A stretch of DNA of 7,622 bases from Acidobacteriaceae bacterium (GCA_003139975.1 PLHN01000447.1:1-7622), one strand, 5' to 3'; positions 1 to 6,502 are shown, numbered from the stretch's first letter. Notes: generated from the sequence alone by a model not told the origin. Made by a program: numbers and translations.

Positions 1-30
1 AACTGAAAGCTGACGGCTGAAAGCTGAGAC
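1..30. repeat. Heptanucleotide tandem repeat, CTGANNN x4
   Basis: Four consecutive 7-nt units each begin with CTGA: CTGAAAG (3-9), CTGACGG (10-16), CTGAAAG (17-23) and CTGAGAC (24-30). As a result CTGAAAGCTGA occurs twice with a 3-nt gap. The array starts at the window edge and may continue to the left. It lies directly before the hydrolase start codon, so it forms part of that gene's leader. Short heptad arrays of this kind are intergenic simple repeats. I see no coding role. Confidence 0.6.
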
Positions 31-39
31 AATGAAGCG

Positions 40-669
40 ATGATCCACAAAGTTCTTCCCGTCGGGCCGCTGCAGTGCAACTGCTCCATCATTGGGGATG
101 AAATCACGCACGAAGCCATGGTCATCGATCCGGGCGATGACATCGAAGGCATCCTCGCCATCATCAACCAGAACAAGCTGAAGGTGAAGCAGATCGTCAT
201 CACCCATGCGCACCTCGACCACGTTGGGGGAGCGATGAAGTTGCGGGCGCAAACCGGCGCCCCCATTCTGCTCAACCAGAATGACCTGGCGCTGTTGAAG
301 ATGCTGGATGTGCAGGCCAGTTGGCTGGGCATGCAGTCGCCGGGCAAGGTCGAAATCGAGGCCGATCTGAAGCACGAACAGAAACTCGAAGCCGGCAGTC
401 TCTCGGCCAATGTCCTGCACACTCCCGGTCACACCGAAGGCAGCGTGTGCCTCTACTTTCCCGCGGAGAAGTTACTGATTGCCGGCGACACGCTCTTCGC
501 GCGCAGCATCGGCCGTACCGATCTGCCGGGAGGCTCGTTTGAAAAGATCATTCGCTCGCTGCACGACCGCGTGTTGACCTTGCCCGACGAAACCGTCGTG
601 ATTCCGGGCCACGGGCCGATGACGACGATCAGAGAGGAACGGGAAGAGAATCCGTTTCTAAACCGTTAG
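40..669 (+). CDS. MBL-fold metallo-hydrolase, glyoxalase II-like (YcbL type)
   Basis: This 209-residue cytoplasmic protein has the full metallo-beta-lactamase hydrolase signature. The THAHLDH motif spans residues 55-61 (H56, H58, D60, H61). It is followed by H131 in HTPGHTEGS, D150 in AGD and H191 in PGHG. These residues bind the two metal ions in the hydroxyacylglutathione hydrolase family. The GRTDLPGG stretch (about 158-165) and the acidic C-terminus ending in NPFLNR are typical of the short, YcbL-like subgroup. That subgroup lacks the C-terminal glutathione-binding extension of true glyoxalase II (about 250 residues). The likely reaction is hydrolysis of a thioester such as S-lactoylglutathione or a related small-thiol adduct; the actual substrate cannot be read from sequence. 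No signal peptide is visible. The ATG at 40 gives a family-typical N-terminus (M-x-H-K-V-L-P-V-G-P-L-Q-x-N-C), although its Shine-Dalgarno (GAAGCG directly upstream) is weak. Confidence 0.93.
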   Translation: MIHKVLPVGPLQCNCSIIGDEITHEAMVIDPGDDIEGILAIINQNKLKVKQIVITHAHLDHVGGAMKLRAQTGAPILLNQNDLALLKMLDVQASWLGMQSPGKVEIEADLKHEQKLEAGSLSANVLHTPGHTEGSVCLYFPAEKLLIAGDTLFARSIGRTDLPGGSFEKIIRSLHDRVLTLPDETVVIPGHGPMTTIREEREENPFLNR

Positions 670-759
670 CCGTCCTACGCGGTGACGGTCGAGTCCGACA
701 AAACCAAGGGAAAAGAGCAATCATCCATCGCGAGGCGAAGAACCGGTGCGAAGCGTACA

Positions 760-975
760 ATGAATATAGTGAAAAATACTAAGTTCTTTGTGAGACTGAA
801 TCGTGGCACTTCCACCCCCGCATACGTTCAGCGGATTGATCGAAACCCAATACAGACAACCACCAATCGCAAGCTGGCGCTTGCCATGGGAAAGCTCACA
901 GCTGAAGATACTGTCAAGTCCATCCAAACTTCGCGGTGCATCCCCGAGTTAGTGTCCGTACAGGTTCGAGCCTAG
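760..975 (+). CDS. Small hypothetical protein, about 71 residues
   Basis: I do not recognise this protein. From the ATG at 760 it is 71 residues, basic, and starts MNIVKNTKFFVRLNRG. No signal peptide or membrane segment is visible. The middle (PIQTTTNRKLALAMGKLTAEDTVKSIQ) looks like a short helix-forming segment, and the C-terminus (ELVSVQVRA) looks like a strand. The frame is open from a GTG at 682, which would give 97 residues. The extra 26 residues are rich in K, R, S and T and look like read-through of non-coding sequence, and neither start has a clear Shine-Dalgarno. A -10-like TACAAT overlaps the ATG (756-761), so a leaderless message starting at the in-frame GTG at 769 is another possibility. 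The early part is richer in A and T than its neighbours. It could be a genuine small gene or a chance open frame. Confidence 0.5.
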   Translation: MNIVKNTKFFVRLNRGTSTPAYVQRIDRNPIQTTTNRKLALAMGKLTAEDTVKSIQTSRCIPELVSVQVRA

Positions 976-1031
976 GCGGGTTACACAGCCGCGTTGCGCT
1001 GACTGCAACCGCATCAGAAAAGCGAGAAAAA

Positions 1032-1065
1032 GAAACCCCGCAGCAGTAACCTGCTGCGGGGTCTC
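1032..1065 (-). terminator. Rho-independent terminator of the minus-strand gene at 1090-1713
   Basis: There is a perfect 12-bp stem, ACCCCGCAGCAG (1035-1046) and CTGCTGCGGGGT (1051-1062), with a TAAC loop. Two more pairs form beyond one mismatch (1033 with 1064, 1032 with 1065). Read on the minus strand, the hairpin lies about 27 nt after the stop codon and is followed by a T-rich run, the complement of the A-rich 1014-1035. The plus-strand side has no T tract, so it should mainly terminate minus-strand transcription. It could weakly block read-through from the small plus-strand gene ending at 975. Confidence 0.85.
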
Positions 1066-1089
1066 CAGGTTGCGTGTGTGCTAGCGTTG

Positions 1090-1713
1090 CTAGGCCTGGA
1101 TGATCACTTTGCCCCCGCCAATCCCCAATAGAGGAGTGGTCTTGAGGGTGAGCGTGTAGGTATAGGTCCCGGCGGTCACGTTGGCCGTATGAGCGGCATT
1201 GCCAGTTTGCGCAGTCAGATTCAGGGGAGTGCTGAACGGCTGGGTATTCCAGCCAACGTTGTAGGCATGGGGGTCCAGGCAGACCATTTCCAACGTACCT
1301 GCCACGGGAAGCGCGACTGGGTCAGGACTGGAATCTCCCTGGCCGGCGGTGTAGAGAACCTGGACGTAAATCGGGCCGGTTCCAGCTTGGATCGAGTACG
1401 GGCCACCGACATTCGTGCCGTTTACGGACACGGTGTAGTTCACGCTGCAATTGGCGTTTGCCGCGGTGAGTGAAACGGTTGCTCCCGGAGCAACGGTGAT
1501 GCTGGTTGTGGTGCCGAACATGGCCTGCCCGGGCGCATTGGCCTTGAAGCTGATGCTGATGCTGGCGGTGGAACTGGAGGAGTTGGAGAAGTTAACCTGT
1601 TCCCCCGTTGCGATTTTGACGCCTTGCGGCGAGACGGTAAGGGTGGAACCGTCGTAGAGGAAATCGATTGTCTGCGCTAGCTCTTCCCTGGGAATGACAC
1701 GTGCTGTGGCCAT
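1090..1713 (-). CDS. Hypothetical beta-rich protein, two cupredoxin-like halves
   Basis: I do not recognise a named family. The ATG at 1713 is chosen because AGGAG precedes it by 7 nt; the longer frame from 1767 adds 18 residues without support. The product is 207 residues, rich in S, T, G, V and A, with alternating hydrophobic residues typical of beta-sandwich proteins. There is no signal peptide: the N-terminus (MATARVIPREELAQTIDFLYDG) is soluble and helical, so it is cytoplasmic or exported another way. Residues about 21-118 read like one sandwich (PQGVKIATGEQVNFSN, then ITVAPGATVSLTA). Residues about 132-207 read like a second, closing with AGTYTYTLTL and GGGKVIIQA, which resembles the last strands of cupredoxins. 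The Cys-His-Met copper cluster is not evident; only C89, C145, H149 and H175 are scattered through it. It could equally be an Ig-like or adhesin-type domain. A strong terminator follows, so it is probably transcribed alone. Confidence 0.75.
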   Translation of the reverse strand: MATARVIPREELAQTIDFLYDGSTLTVSPQGVKIATGEQVNFSNSSSSTASISISFKANAPGQAMFGTTTSITVAPGATVSLTAANANCSVNYTVSVNGTNVGGPYSIQAGTGPIYVQVLYTAGQGDSSPDPVALPVAGTLEMVCLDPHAYNVGWNTQPFSTPLNLTAQTGNAAHTANVTAGTYTYTLTLKTTPLLGIGGGKVIIQA

Positions 1714-1767
1714 GGCTGACTCCTGGTGGATTGGATTTAGAAACGCGGCCCGTAAATGATTCCCCAC

Positions 1768-1795
1768 AACTTAAGGCCCGGTATGGCAGCGTCAA
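1768..1795 (-). promoter_or_regulatory. Candidate promoter for the gene at 1090-1713
   Basis: Read on the minus strand, TTGACG (1795-1790, five of six matches to the -35 consensus) is followed after 16 nt by TAAGTT (1773-1768), a poor -10. This would give a leader of about 50 nt carrying the AGGAG ribosome binding site. The -35 is convincing and the -10 is not. Confidence 0.3.
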
Positions 1796-1815
1796 TCCAA
1801 CTCGGATAACAACCT

Positions 1816-1846
1816 GAAGAGGCTGCGTGTCCTACGGCACCTCTTC
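1816..1846. terminator. Imperfect hairpin downstream of the kinase gene, possible terminator
   Basis: GAAGAGG (1816-1822) and CCTCTTC (1840-1846) form a 7-bp stem. It can be extended by TGC (1824-1826) with GCA (1837-1839) past a bulge. It lies about 50 nt after the kinase stop codon. On the minus strand, the kinase's direction, the following sequence (AGGTTGTTAT) is only weakly T-rich. The plus-strand side is strongly T-rich, but no plus-strand gene needs a terminator there. Its role is therefore uncertain. Confidence 0.35.
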
Positions 1847-1849
1847 ATT

Positions 1850-1877
1850 TTCTATTCTTCTGATTCTATTCTTCTGA
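1850..1877. repeat. Perfect 14-bp tandem duplication
   Basis: TTCTATTCTTCTGA occurs twice back to back (1850-1863 and 1864-1877) with no mismatch. It lies in the 184-bp gap between the kinase stop and the start of the next minus-strand gene. The unit is pyrimidine-rich and its perfect identity suggests a recent slippage event. Confidence 0.8.
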
Positions 1878-1897
1878 AACCTCACTATCGCTTCCGA

Positions 1898-4567
1898 CTA
1901 CTTACCGCTGGCGTGAAAATTTGGATCCGACAACAAGCCTTCGAGGTCCGGTATGCTTTTCAGGTCGGCGAGGCTGTAGCCTTTCTGCAGGCTCTTTTCA
2001 ATGTACTGCAACGCTTGCTTACGGTCACCTAAATCCTCGTATGCTTCGCCGACGTTCTCCAGAACATTGGCGTCATCAGGGGAAAGAGCGAGTGCCGATT
2101 GTATGTGAGAAACGGCCTCCTCGCGCAGCTTTTTTTTGGCGTAGAGCAGTCCAAGAATGGACTGCGCGACCGCGTCGCGGGGATTAGCTTGCGCCGTCTG
2201 TTCCAGCAAGGCGAGCTCCCGGTCCCTGGCTTTGCCCGCCTTGTCCTTGTCCTGTAAGCCCTCGTAGGCAAATGCCAGATTGCCCCAGACCAGATAATCC
2301 CGGTCGTTCAGTTGCAGAGCCTTCTGCTCAATGTCGGCGGCTTCGGCGTATTTCTTTTCCTGGAGGTAGAGGTATCCAAGATTGGCGAAGGCGCCGTAAC
2401 TGGGGTCGAGGGCAATCGATTTGCGGTACATCTGTTCGGCATCGGCAAAGTGCCGCTCTCCCATGTCGCTGTAGACCGCGCCCAAATTGAGATAGAGGGG
2501 AGCATTGTCGGGAGTCAGTTGGATGGCGTGCTTATACTGCGCAATGGCTTCGTCGTAACGCTGGTGGTTATACAAGAAAACCGCCAGTTGGTTGTAGCCG
2601 CTCCAGGAATCCGGGCGCAGAGCGATCGCCTTGCGGAAGGCCGCTTCGGCATCGGCGGTGCGTCCCGCGCTTTCATAAGACTGGGCCAGGCCGCTCTGCG
2701 CATCGGGGCTGTGCGGGTCGAGTTGGAGCGCGCGCTGATACTCCTGAAGGGCGAGATCGTATTTTCCGGTGCTGCGGTGGATGTGGCCGAGGGTGGCATA
2801 GACGGCGGGCAGGCGGTCGTCCAGTTGAACGGCCTTGTTGCAGTTGGCCAGAGCTTCGTCAATCCATTTGGTGTTTTTGTCGAGCTGGTATTTCAGGCGG
2901 TAGGCTTCGCCGAGCTGGGCATAGGCGAGGGCAAAGCGGGGATCAACTTTGACGGCGCTTTCGAGCGCCGTGATGGCGAGATCGAGGTTGCCTGCCTTGT
3001 CGAAGCGCTGGGTGTAGCCGAGAGCCTTGAGATACGATTCGTAGGCACCGGCATTGACCGCTCCACCCATGGCGCGCAGCATTTCGGGCGTAACGTCGAT
3101 GCGCATGAGCTTGGCCACGCGCGCGACCGCTTCGTCTTCGAGGGAAGAGAAGTCTCCGGCACGGTCTTCGAGCATGAAGGAGCCGATCTGGCGAAGGCTC
3201 CTGGTGTTAATCAGATTGACTGTAAGGTGGATGGTCTGGCCCTCGCGCAGCAGGCTTCCTTCGATGGCAACGGTGGCGCCTAGTTCACGTAGAGCCGAGG
3301 GGGGATCAGAGATCTTGAGCCGCCGCACTTCACTGGCGGGCACGACCCAGAGCGACTGCTTGCCGACTTCGAGATTGGTGAGGCGGCTGGCGAGACTATC
3401 CATGAGTCCAGCGGAAACGGCCTCGTTGGCAGGATCGCTGCCGACGTTTTCAAAGGGCAGAACCGCGATGTGATCTTCGGTGCGGGCGAACCAGCCGGAG
3501 ATGCGGTCGCGGACCGGCGGAAGAAACGAGAGCACGGCTGCGACGATTGCGACAGTGCCCAAGGCGACGAGCCACCGAGGGGATCTCGGCGGGGGCGCGG
3601 TGGTTCCCCACATAGGACGCGATGCGCGTTCGATCTGCTCGCGCAGATCTTTTGCGGTGAGGGTGGAGGGCCGTGGTCCCGACGGAGGATGGACTCCGGA
3701 CGGAGTGCGCGCGGCCGGAGATGAAGCCGGCGCGGGTACGAGCTGGCTGCGCGCTTCCTGCAAGTCGGTGAGCATCTCGCGGCAACTGTGATAACGGGTG
3801 GCGGGATCTTTGGAAAGCGCGTGGTAGATGATGCGCAGCAGATCCAAGGGCACTTCGTCCATGGGCCGCGGCGGCTCGTTCAAAATGGCGAAGATGGTGG
3901 CGGCGGGAGATTCGCGCTGGAAAGGATTCTTGCCGGTGAGCATTTCGGCGAGCACGATACCGATGGCCCAGATGTCGGTGCGCTGGTCGACTCCGGGCTG
4001 GCCGGTGGTTTGTTCGGGCGACATGTAGCCAATGGTGCCGGCCGTGCTCATGCTTTGGGTGCTGCCGGTCGAAGACGCGAGTCGGGCCAGGCCGAAGTCC
4101 ACGACCTTGATGACTCCGCGCTGCGTGAGGATCACGTTGGAGGGCTTGATGTCGCGGTGCACGACGGCGCCGGCATGGGCAGCGGCCAAACCTTCCGTCA
4201 TCTGGATGGCAATGTTCACGGCATCGGGTACCGGCAGAGGGCCGCGAAGAAGTTTGCGGGCCAGCGTTTCTCCTACGTAATAGGCCATGACGATGAAGGA
4301 GCGGCCGTCGTGCTCCTCCATGCCGTAAATGACGCCGATGTTGGCGTGGTCGAGCGAGGAAGCGGTGCGGGCTTCGCGGAGAAAGCGCTCTTTGTCTTCG
4401 GCGCTTGCAACCAGGTGTTCGGGAAGAAACTTCAGGGCAACCGTCCGCTCGAGCTTTACGTCGAGCGCGCGATAGACAACACCCATGCCTCCGGAGCCGG
4501 CCAGGCCGAGGATCTTGTAGTTGCCGACAAGATCTCCAGGAGACAATGTGGCCGATGGGTTAGACAC
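1898..4567 (-). CDS. Ser/Thr protein kinase with TolB/FlgO-like domain and TPR repeats
   Basis: This 889-residue membrane protein is a eukaryote-like (Hanks/PknB type) kinase. The kinase domain (about 17-275) has a glycine loop GLAGSGGMGVVY (21-32), ATP lysine K46 in VALK, catalytic HRDIKPSN (137-144, D139), DFG (157-159) and activation-segment GTIGYMSPE (177-185). All catalytic residues are present, so it should be active. A proline-rich linker (about 278-330) leads to one membrane helix (about 332-352), which puts the kinase in the cytoplasm and the rest outside. Residues about 365-465, starting IAVLPFENVGSDP, match the TolB-like/FlgO-like segment often found in such proteins. From about 505 to 862 come roughly nine TPR-type repeats, probably for binding partner proteins. 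The start is GTG at 4567, with a G-rich stretch (GGGG) about 8 nt upstream, and the kinase signature begins soon after. This multidomain architecture is common in Acidobacteriota. Its substrates are unknown; the divergent STAS gene is a candidate partner. Confidence 0.93.
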   Translation of the reverse strand: MSNPSATLSPGDLVGNYKILGLAGSGGMGVVYRALDVKLERTVALKFLPEHLVASAEDKERFLREARTASSLDHANIGVIYGMEEHDGRSFIVMAYYVGETLARKLLRGPLPVPDAVNIAIQMTEGLAAAHAGAVVHRDIKPSNVILTQRGVIKVVDFGLARLASSTGSTQSMSTAGTIGYMSPEQTTGQPGVDQRTDIWAIGIVLAEMLTGKNPFQRESPAATIFAILNEPPRPMDEVPLDLLRIIYHALSKDPATRYHSCREMLTDLQEARSQLVPAPASSPAARTPSGVHPPSGPRPSTLTAKDLREQIERASRPMWGTTAPPPRSPRWLVALGTVAIVAAVLSFLPPVRDRISGWFARTEDHIAVLPFENVGSDPANEAVSAGLMDSLASRLTNLEVGKQSLWVVPASEVRRLKISDPPSALRELGATVAIEGSLLREGQTIHLTVNLINTRSLRQIGSFMLEDRAGDFSSLEDEAVARVAKLMRIDVTPEMLRAMGGAVNAGAYESYLKALGYTQRFDKAGNLDLAITALESAVKVDPRFALAYAQLGEAYRLKYQLDKNTKWIDEALANCNKAVQLDDRLPAVYATLGHIHRSTGKYDLALQEYQRALQLDPHSPDAQSGLAQSYESAGRTADAEAAFRKAIALRPDSWSGYNQLAVFLYNHQRYDEAIAQYKHAIQLTPDNAPLYLNLGAVYSDMGERHFADAEQMYRKSIALDPSYGAFANLGYLYLQEKKYAEAADIEQKALQLNDRDYLVWGNLAFAYEGLQDKDKAGKARDRELALLEQTAQANPRDAVAQSILGLLYAKKKLREEAVSHIQSALALSPDDANVLENVGEAYEDLGDRKQALQYIEKSLQKGYSLADLKSIPDLEGLLSDPNFHASGK

Positions 4568-4650
4568 GAAGCGATCCCCGGTGGAGTTCGACCCCTAAAC
4601 GCAAAGCCTTTTTCCTTATACGGATCGAACGATTCTGCCGCAGATTCACA

Positions 4651-4680
4651 GTCATACGCTACCTCATTTTGGCGTGCCAA
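4651..4680 (-). promoter_or_regulatory. Candidate kinase promoter with overlapping inverted repeat
   Basis: Read on the minus strand, TTGGCA (4680-4675, five of six to consensus) is followed after 18 nt by TATGAC (4656-4651, four of six). This would give a leader of about 75-80 nt for the kinase. The -35 lies inside an inverted repeat, TTGGC-GT-GCCAA (4669-4680), which could be a protein-binding site. The rest of the 252-bp divergent region (4568-4819) has no gene. A -10-like TACACT preceded by TG (4776-4781) could serve the STAS gene but has no good -35. Confidence 0.35.
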
Positions 4681-4819
4681 CAAAGTGCCCGGATGGGGCC
4701 AGCGTGACGGTTGCGAAGCAATGGGGGGAAGGGCTGTGCTTTCGAAAACATCCTGCGGGGTGAAAGATGTTGGTGTACACTGCCGTGACCTGGAAGCGAA
4801 TCAGACTGGGGGACCCGAC

Positions 4820-5518
4820 ATGCAGTTGCGTTTAGAGAGCCGGCCGGTGGGGGATGTGCTGGTAGTGCAGTGTCACGGCAGAATCGTGTCCGGGAACGAA
4901 GTGTTTACGCTGCACTCTTCGGTGGGAGATTCCATCGTGAAGTACGGCGACATTGTGCTGGAACTCGACCATGTCGAGTTCATCGACAGCAGCGGATTGG
5001 GAGCGCTGGTGCGGCTGATGCAGGCTGCGCGGGCGAAGGGAGGGGACGTCAAGCTCAGCGGCGTGCCGGCGCGAACGCGCAAAACCCTCGAGATGACGGG
5101 CCTGATTTCGCAATTTGAAGTCTATGACACCGTGGAGGAGGCGATCACGGCAGCGTATTTGGGGTCGCGCTACTCGCGGGCAAAGATCGCAGACGCACAA
5201 TCGCGCATCCTTTGCGTTTACGAATCGATGGATGTGCGGACGTTCATGCGAGAAGTGCTGTGCGGCGCCGGATACAATGCCCTGACCACGGCAACAATTG
5301 AGGACGCGCGCATCCTGCTCAAGGCAACCAAGGCAAAGCTGGTGGTGATTTCGTCGCGCATGCAAGCGGTTTATGGGAAGCCCACGCGGAAGGTGCTGGA
5401 GGAAATCGATCCTTCAGTGGCCATCGTGGTTTTGGACGAAAACTTCTCTTCGCAGGACCCGGGGGAAGCGGCGGAAAAACTGCTGAGTTCCGTTGGCAGC
5501 CAGCAGAAAGGCGCCTAG
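4820..5518 (+). CDS. STAS-domain protein fused to a degenerate receiver domain
   Basis: The product has 232 residues in two domains and no signal peptide. Residues 1 to about 112 form a STAS domain of the anti-sigma-factor-antagonist type. The conserved loop is FIDSSGLGALVRL (54-66), and S57 aligns with the serine that is phosphorylated in SpoIIAA. The later L-S-G-V and LEMTGL segments also fit. Residues about 128-226 follow the alternating pattern of a CheY-like receiver: RILCVYES (129-136), then DVRTFMREVLCGAGY, and KLVVISSRM (173-181). The acidic pair of the first strand is reduced to one glutamate (E135), and the phospho-acceptor aspartate position is S178, so it should not be phosphorylated in the usual way. 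The ATG at 4820 is chosen for its GGGGGA ribosome binding site and the STAS start. The frame stays open about 1 kb upstream, but that part is antisense to the kinase gene. It likely acts in a partner-switch pathway, with a partner not seen here. Confidence 0.88.
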   Translation: MQLRLESRPVGDVLVVQCHGRIVSGNEVFTLHSSVGDSIVKYGDIVLELDHVEFIDSSGLGALVRLMQAARAKGGDVKLSGVPARTRKTLEMTGLISQFEVYDTVEEAITAAYLGSRYSRAKIADAQSRILCVYESMDVRTFMREVLCGAGYNALTTATIEDARILLKATKAKLVVISSRMQAVYGKPTRKVLEEIDPSVAIVVLDENFSSQDPGEAAEKLLSSVGSQQKGA

Positions 5519-5634
5519 TGGGAGCGGCTTGGGTTTGGCTCGGAGAAGTCTGATTGGTGCCTGCAAAAGGCGCTAACCACCGAGTGCACAGAGGTTACGG
5601 AGGACTGCTTAATACTTCATCCGTCAGAACTTTC
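5519..5634. other. Convergent intergenic gap with a 9-nt-period element
   Basis: This 116-bp gap separates the convergent STAS and protease genes. It contains three 9-nt units with a shared pattern: ACCGAGTGC (5579-5587), ACAGAGGTT (5588-5596) and ACGGAGGAC (5597-5605). They resemble the short CCACCGAGG/ACACAGAGG-type arrays found between genes in many environmental genomes; this is recollection and was not searched. A weak hairpin (TGGTGCC at 5555-5561 with GGC and ACCA ending at 5579) may help end transcription, but it lacks a T tract. No convincing terminator is visible for either gene. Confidence 0.45.
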
Positions 5635-6399
5635 TTACTTAGCGGGGAACTGCGTTGTCGTTGGCTGCGAAATTGCTTCGTGAGGTGACGCAGGCACGAC
5701 GACGCCTTCGGCTATCAGGAAACTCCTGGCATCTTCGAAGCTGACCCCGAACGAAGTACCGCGAAATCTTCCCTTGCCGGCCTGAGTGATAATCCCGAGG
5801 ACTTCTCCTTGGGGAGAGATCACCGGACTGCCGCTCATGCCCTCAACGGCCACAATGTTGGTTGCGAAGTTGCAGCGGCATCCGTCCTGACGCCGATAGT
5901 CCTCCTGCCCGGTTATGCGTCCGCTACGGGTCAGAGGCGCCAACACCCATCCGGCAAACCCGGTAACGGACACAGGTTCGCCAGGCGTGACTTGGCGGAA
6001 GCGAAGCGGAGCTGCACGGATGTAGCCCAGATCGCGAGGATTATCGGCTGGCTGGAGGCGGCAAACCGCGAGGTCGAGCAATTCGTTCAGATGGCAGCGA
6101 GCCAGGAGAAATCTGCGCAAATGACCGGCGTGAATCCATTCGTCATCGGGGATCATGACGCTGAGAGTGCAGTTAAAGTGGGCCTGCAAAATGACGTGGG
6201 CTGCCGTCAGCAGCGTGCCGCCGGAATCGGCGATCAGGCCGGTGCCGCGGACGAAGGTGCGGAACGCCGCAATATTCTCGGTGCACAACAGAGGAACGGC
6301 GGCGCGCAGGGCGGGAGGGGACGCGTCAGGTGGAGGCACCGTCTGTGCCCAACCCGACAGGCTGAAGACCACGGCGAAAATGGCATGTCGCCAGAGCAC
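5635..6399 (-). CDS. Secreted trypsin-like serine protease
   Basis: This 254-residue protein has an N-terminal signal peptide (hydrophobic HAIFAVVFSLSGWA, probable cleavage after A18), so it is exported, probably to the periplasm. The chymotrypsin-fold triad is visible: H68 in LTAAHV, D109 in LLDLAV and S189 in GMSGSPV. GMSGSP replaces the classical GDSGGP and is close to the GNSGSP seen in bacterial S1/DegP-like enzymes. Six cysteines lie outside the signal peptide (C39, C77, C102, C113, C174, C176) and could form disulphides. No PDZ domain follows, so this is a stand-alone protease and not an HtrA. The start is a GTG at 6399 that gives the signal peptide directly; I see no Shine-Dalgarno before it. 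A -10-like TACAAT lies at 6424-6419 on the minus strand, which would leave a very short leader. It runs divergently from nikR. The natural substrate is unknown. Confidence 0.88.
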   Translation of the reverse strand: MLWRHAIFAVVFSLSGWAQTVPPPDASPPALRAAVPLLCTENIAAFRTFVRGTGLIADSGGTLLTAAHVILQAHFNCTLSVMIPDDEWIHAGHLRRFLLARCHLNELLDLAVCRLQPADNPRDLGYIRAAPLRFRQVTPGEPVSVTGFAGWVLAPLTRSGRITGQEDYRRQDGCRCNFATNIVAVEGMSGSPVISPQGEVLGIITQAGKGRFRGTSFGVSFEDARSFLIAEGVVVPASPHEAISQPTTTQFPAK

Positions 6400-6414
6400 G
6401 GTGGGAGCGCTGCT

Positions 6415-6435
6415 TCGAATTGTAGTTCGATTCGA
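6415..6435. promoter_or_regulatory. Inverted repeat over the protease -10 region
   Basis: TCGAAT (6415-6420) and ATTCGA (6430-6435) form a 6-6 inverted repeat with a 9-nt gap. It overlaps the -10-like TACAAT of the minus-strand protease (6424-6419). It has the geometry of a dimeric repressor site, but six-base arms can arise by chance. Confidence 0.25.
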
Positions 6436-6502
6436 GCGTGAGGATGCTGTTGACGTTGAATCCTGAACGCGAGAGCCATGGGCGCGCTTGTCGCTACGTC
6501 TC

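Noticed and set aside
1731..1800. TTGGATT (1731-1737) and AATCCAA (1794-1800) inverted repeat as a mobile-element end
   Set aside because: The arms are only 7 bp, no target-site duplication is visible, and no transposase lies between them.
2312..3283. 323-codon plus-strand frame inside the kinase gene
   Set aside because: It is antisense to the TPR repeats. Regular TPR codons at high GC leave the opposite strand open. There is no ribosome binding site or recognisable domain.
3788..4819. Long plus-strand open frame running into the STAS gene, giving a 576-residue protein
   Set aside because: Up to 4567 it is antisense to a clear kinase domain, and its translation is G-, D- and H-rich without domain features. 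The STAS start at 4820 has its own ribosome binding site.
5519..5634. Bidirectional terminator between STAS and protease genes
   Set aside because: The only hairpin is short, bulged and lacks T-runs on either side.
5809..6441. 210-codon plus-strand frame opposite the protease
   Set aside because: The minus strand carries a complete signal peptide and catalytic triad. The plus-strand translation has no recognisable pattern.
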